64,000 bases of DNA from assembly GCF_900215625.1 (NCBI RefSeq), contig NZ_OBEK01000005.1, positions 62,001-126,000 on the forward strand, given 5' to 3'. Positions 61,079-64,000 of this stretch are shown here, one piece after another (the first letter of the stretch is position 1; each line of letters begins with the position of its first letter). The position numbers were made by a program, and so were the translations under genes. Source of the DNA: Terribacillus aidingensis (GTDB lineage Bacteria; Bacillota; Bacilli; Bacillales; Amphibacillaceae). Below the pieces are notes generated by a model. That model did no database searches, had not been told where the DNA came from, and was given only the letters and a program-made list of their open reading frames with translations.

Positions 61079-63665
61079 CCGCCATATGACGTTTTCGCAA
61101 AAAGACTGCCCAGCCGACTGAGAGTAGCAAACTTCCGATACAAAGAGCTAGTACCAAATTCCAATAAGGCGGCCGGTAGGTAAACACAATATGATTATCT
61201 CCAGGCTGCAGCTTTACACCAAGAAATGCATAATCTGCTTTCTGCAGTTCTTGTTCTTTCCCATTCACTGACACTTGCCAGCCTTTTTCATATGGTACCG
61301 GTATCTTCAAATAGCTGCCTTCCTGCTCGTTTGTATACTCTACTGTGACTTGACTATGACCAATAGAAAACGGAATATCCTCTGCTTCTGTGACAGAATT
61401 TTCAAGCTTATGATAATCTTCATGCTGCAAGCGCAAGTCCTCCAGATTGTAGCTTCCTTTTGGCAACCGTATGCGGATTGGATCTGCTGCTTCTACTCGA
61501 ATAGTTAATTCATTCACTTTTGTTCGGTATATAGACTGTCTGGATTTTCTATTTGTTTGAAACTCGTTCACTGCCAAATCAAATAACGGTGCAGATGCAT
61601 CATTATTTTTCAAATAAAAGCTAAGATAATAGTCGCCTGTTTGCGGTAACTCTTCGTCAAGTCGCAGATCCAAGCCACCTTCTTCTTGTTCTACTTGAAG
61701 CTGGTTATTCTGATAAGTTCCTCCCACGGCTTGTATGGAGACATTGTCCATCAAATCTGGCAGTGACTCGGCTTGCGAGGTAGATTCCCCGTCAGCCAGG
61801 ATAATCCCATCTAGCATAGCTTGTTCTCTTTCAAGCGGCGTATGGTTTGCTAACGCTTCTTCTGTCAGCACATCATCTGTTACTTTCGCAAACGGAAGCA
61901 ACTTTTCATTCCGATAGACAACATAACGACTGCTTTCTGCATATGGTGCAAAGCCATATGGTGCGTCAATCGGTTCCTGTTTATCGTACATGATATATTT
62001 TCCATTAAGCAAGCTGTACAGGTTGGCTCGGTTGCCAAATCCAGAGATGCGACTGACACTTTCCCGTTTCATATCAATATTCAAATCGTAATAATAGAAA
62101 AACAGCAGATTCTTATTCAGAATGCTTGAATAGATACTTACGCCAGGAAATCCTTGCACAAGATTTGTGTTGTTTCGATTATCTGTTTTCCATTCCAGTC
62201 TTGTAAAACGATCATCTGCGTTCAACACTTCGTGAATCAATTCCTGCTGCTCTTTACTGGCATATTGATCACTCGTCAAAAATTCCAAAGCAGATGTCTC
62301 TACATTACCAGCTTTCGTAAGCTGCGCTTCTTGATGTGCATTGATTAGCGGTATATAGGTTGCAAAGACTACGAGCATACATAGCCCTAATATTACTGAC
62401 TTTCGTTTCCATGCATACAATAGAAAAGCTAGCAACACGAATGCCACACCAGTCCAAACTTGTTTTGCCCAATCATCTGCCCATTCTAAAGTCAGGTCAT
62501 GACGCAAATAAAGACTGTACAATAAGATAACAAGACCTATCGAAAACAATAGATGCCACTTTCTCACTTTAGATAGTAATGTAGTTCCCACAGCAATCGT
62601 TCCCGCGATGACAAACATGGATATATATTCAAAACGGTATTGCGGTGCAGAAAAGCCATTAAAAATACTTGCAATCCGAGGACTGCCTTGGAAGAAAATG
62701 AACAGGATGCTCAATAGTGCAAATAAACGAAACAACTTGTTTTTATAAAATCCAATCGTACAAACTAGCAAAACAAACAGAACAGGTACAAATAGCGTTC
62801 GGCTTGTGAACAAAATATTGTCTTCATTTTCATAGAAAGGAATAACATCTTCGAAGGCCGGCCGATAATTGTTCAAGAAAGCATATACTGCCGGCACGAA
62901 TGAAATAGCACCAATTCCAAATCCGAGCATGACTGCAGGCACAAAGTAGAGTAATTGTGTCCTAATTGGCACTTCATTATCGGAAAGCTTGATAATCCAT
63001 CTGGAAATTACATAAATTCCAATAAACAAAAAGCTTATGTAAGAGAAATAAAAATTATCAAAAACAGACAGTGCTACTGCAGCGATCATCCAATACGGCT
63101 TGCGCTCACGGATGATTTTCTCTGCGCCTAATATAAGCAGCGGCAGCCAAAGAAACGCATTGGCGAAAAACTCCCAATACACAACATGCCGAAAATAAAT
63201 TGCGCTTCCGGCATAAAAACAAGCCCCTATGAATGCAGGCACAATCGGGATACGCAAGTAGCGAAATACACCGACTGTAAGCAGCAATGCTGCAGCAAGC
63301 CGGATAATGCTTACCGGTAAAATTGCCTTTGCCCATGTCATAACATCCGGGCTGCCAATAAAACCGACTAATTCTAAGCCTTTGAATGACAGAAAGGTTA
63401 GCAGGTACACGATACTCGTTGAGAAATAGTAAGCGAGCTGACTATAAATACCGCCGCCAAGCCCGAACGAAAAGGAATAAAAGAAATTCCCCTGTGTGTA
63501 TTGCTCATATAAATGCTGCTTGAATGGCAGCATCTGCGCCATTCCGTCGTTAGGTCCAAGCATAAAACGACCATCGAAGTATTCGCTGATAAAGTGCATA
63601 TGTACAGCAATTGAAAAAACCAGCGCTGCCAAGATAAGCAGCACAACTTTGCCTCTACGCTTCAT
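61053..63665 (-). CDS. YfhO-family membrane protein
   Basis: 870-residue polytopic membrane protein: about 12 segments in the first 420 residues, an extracellular region of roughly 400 residues, and one C-terminal segment before a charged tail. The layout and EYFDGRFMLGPNDGMAQMLP near the N-terminus match the GT-C-like YfhO family, linked to lipoteichoic acid glycosylation in Bacillus and Listeria. It lies between a GtrA-family gene (11-base overlap) and the lysozyme-like gene. Confidence 0.9.
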   Translation of the reverse strand: MKRRGKVVLLILAALVFSIAVHMHFISEYFDGRFMLGPNDGMAQMLPFKQHLYEQYTQGNFFYSFSFGLGGGIYSQLAYYFSTSIVYLLTFLSFKGLELVGFIGSPDVMTWAKAILPVSIIRLAAALLLTVGVFRYLRIPIVPAFIGACFYAGSAIYFRHVVYWEFFANAFLWLPLLILGAEKIIRERKPYWMIAAVALSVFDNFYFSYISFLFIGIYVISRWIIKLSDNEVPIRTQLLYFVPAVMLGFGIGAISFVPAVYAFLNNYRPAFEDVIPFYENEDNILFTSRTLFVPVLFVLLVCTIGFYKNKLFRLFALLSILFIFFQGSPRIASIFNGFSAPQYRFEYISMFVIAGTIAVGTTLLSKVRKWHLLFSIGLVILLYSLYLRHDLTLEWADDWAKQVWTGVAFVLLAFLLYAWKRKSVILGLCMLVVFATYIPLINAHQEAQLTKAGNVETSALEFLTSDQYASKEQQELIHEVLNADDRFTRLEWKTDNRNNTNLVQGFPGVSIYSSILNKNLLFFYYYDLNIDMKRESVSRISGFGNRANLYSLLNGKYIMYDKQEPIDAPYGFAPYAESSRYVVYRNEKLLPFAKVTDDVLTEEALANHTPLEREQAMLDGIILADGESTSQAESLPDLMDNVSIQAVGGTYQNNQLQVEQEEGGLDLRLDEELPQTGDYYLSFYLKNNDASAPLFDLAVNEFQTNRKSRQSIYRTKVNELTIRVEAADPIRIRLPKGSYNLEDLRLQHEDYHKLENSVTEAEDIPFSIGHSQVTVEYTNEQEGSYLKIPVPYEKGWQVSVNGKEQELQKADYAFLGVKLQPGDNHIVFTYRPPYWNLVLALCIGSLLLSVGWAVFLRKRHMAGEKDEKEA

Positions 63666-64000
63666 GTGTCACATCCTCACGTCCATTCTTCATAATTTTA
63701 CTTGTGATAACAAACGTGATGGGCACTGTAATGAAGACAGCTGCAATTGGTGCCACCGTGCCGCTCCAGCCTAGAACTTCAATGAATAAAGACACAAGAA
63801 CAGAGGAGACCGCTATATTGACTGCCTGTGTTAAAGGAAACTGGAAAAACTTGCGCCAAGTCGGTCTTACCCCATATGTGAAATAACTATTTAAGAAAAA
63901 CGAGAAAATCATACTTAAGATTACGCCAATCCAATGAGACAGAAGATAAAACACGTCTGCAACTTGATAGAAAAGCAAGTAAATAAGGTAATAACAAATC
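63655..64000 (-). CDS. GtrA-family membrane protein, 5' end outside window
   Basis: 115 codons present; the frame remains open to the right edge (upstream residues ICYYLIYLL), so the start is missing. Four membrane segments; IFSFFLNSYFTYGVRPTWRKF is the GtrA hallmark. GtrA proteins are thought to move polyprenyl-linked sugars across the membrane, which fits feeding a GT-C-type enzyme such as the YfhO protein it overlaps. Confidence 0.88.
   Translation of the reverse strand, partial: ICYYLIYLLFYQVADVFYLLSHWIGVILSMIFSFFLNSYFTYGVRPTWRKFFQFPLTQAVNIAVSSVLVSLFIEVLGWSGTVAPIAAVFITVPITFVITSKIMKNGREDVTHEA

Noticed and set aside
1-64000. Mobile elements, prophage, CRISPR arrays or restriction systems
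   Set aside because: No transposase, integrase, phage, cas or methylase-like genes and no regularly spaced repeats are visible.

Overview
The window looks like chromosome of an endospore-forming, low-to-moderate G+C Bacillaceae. Terribacillus or a close relative is my guess from general gene content; no marker gene settles it. Evidence: a spore photoproduct lyase operon (splAB), Bacillus-type regulatory RNAs (preQ1-I, SAM-I, TPP), AhrC-, Fur-, CcpA-, sigma-B- and sigma-D-like sites, near-consensus AGGAGG ribosome sites, and frequent TTG/GTG starts. I see no rRNA, tRNA, insertion sequence, prophage or CRISPR array. Gene density is high and no gene-free stretch exceeds about 300 bases.

Layout. 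1-7900: leftward arginine block argG-argH, carA-carB-argF (argF cut by the left edge), with ARG-box-like operators before argG and carA. 7936-9976: queC-queD-queE for queuosine precursor, under a preQ1 riboswitch. 10027-13653: ddl, a DUF4385 protein, a YdjM-like membrane protein and a rhodanese/metallo-beta-lactamase fusion. 13652-16990: methionine-salvage island; an mtnE-type aminotransferase faces a SAM-riboswitch operon with an HcxA-like dehydrogenase and mtnU. 17082-25170: small membrane proteins, a glycosyltransferase, a Nudix enzyme, an ArsR/MFS pair, a secreted subtilase and a CopD-like protein. 25177-28826: thiamine genes tenA-thiD-thiM under a TPP riboswitch, with thiE separated from them by an oppositely oriented secreted-protein gene. 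28891-34619: splAB, a sigma-D-type chemotaxis receptor, an EAL protein coupled to a YjbQ protein, and a Fur-box flavodoxin.

34716-46485: fluoride channel pair; an ABC exporter followed by three DUF4064 paralogues behind an ECF-sigma-like promoter; a sortase-type acidic surface protein; a YidC2-type insertase preceded by what looks like a MifM-type arrest-peptide sensor; an organic peroxide resistance protein; and a five-gene YtrA-type operon with two ABC ATPases. 46495-54246: glycerol dehydrogenase, SDR and butanol-dehydrogenase-like enzymes, a DDAH-family hydrolase, a sigma-B-type general stress protein, and a MarR/MFS pair. 54252-58332: a dense cluster of DnaA-box-like 9-mers, then the trehalose operon treP-treA-treR with a TreR-type operator and a cre site. 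58459-64000: coaA, an RpiR regulator and a leftward gtrA-yfhO-lysozyme-like operon running off the right edge.

The most interesting items are the MifM/YidC2-like regulatory unit (40927-41367), the DnaA-box cluster (54252-54408), the SAM-controlled HcxA-like dehydrogenase (14879-16208), a 23-codon membrane-peptide ORF whose ribosome site lies in a terminator hairpin (30228-30348), and the ECF-promoter ABC/DUF4064 operon (35486-38751). Family names are assigned from recognisable motifs and memory, not from a search.
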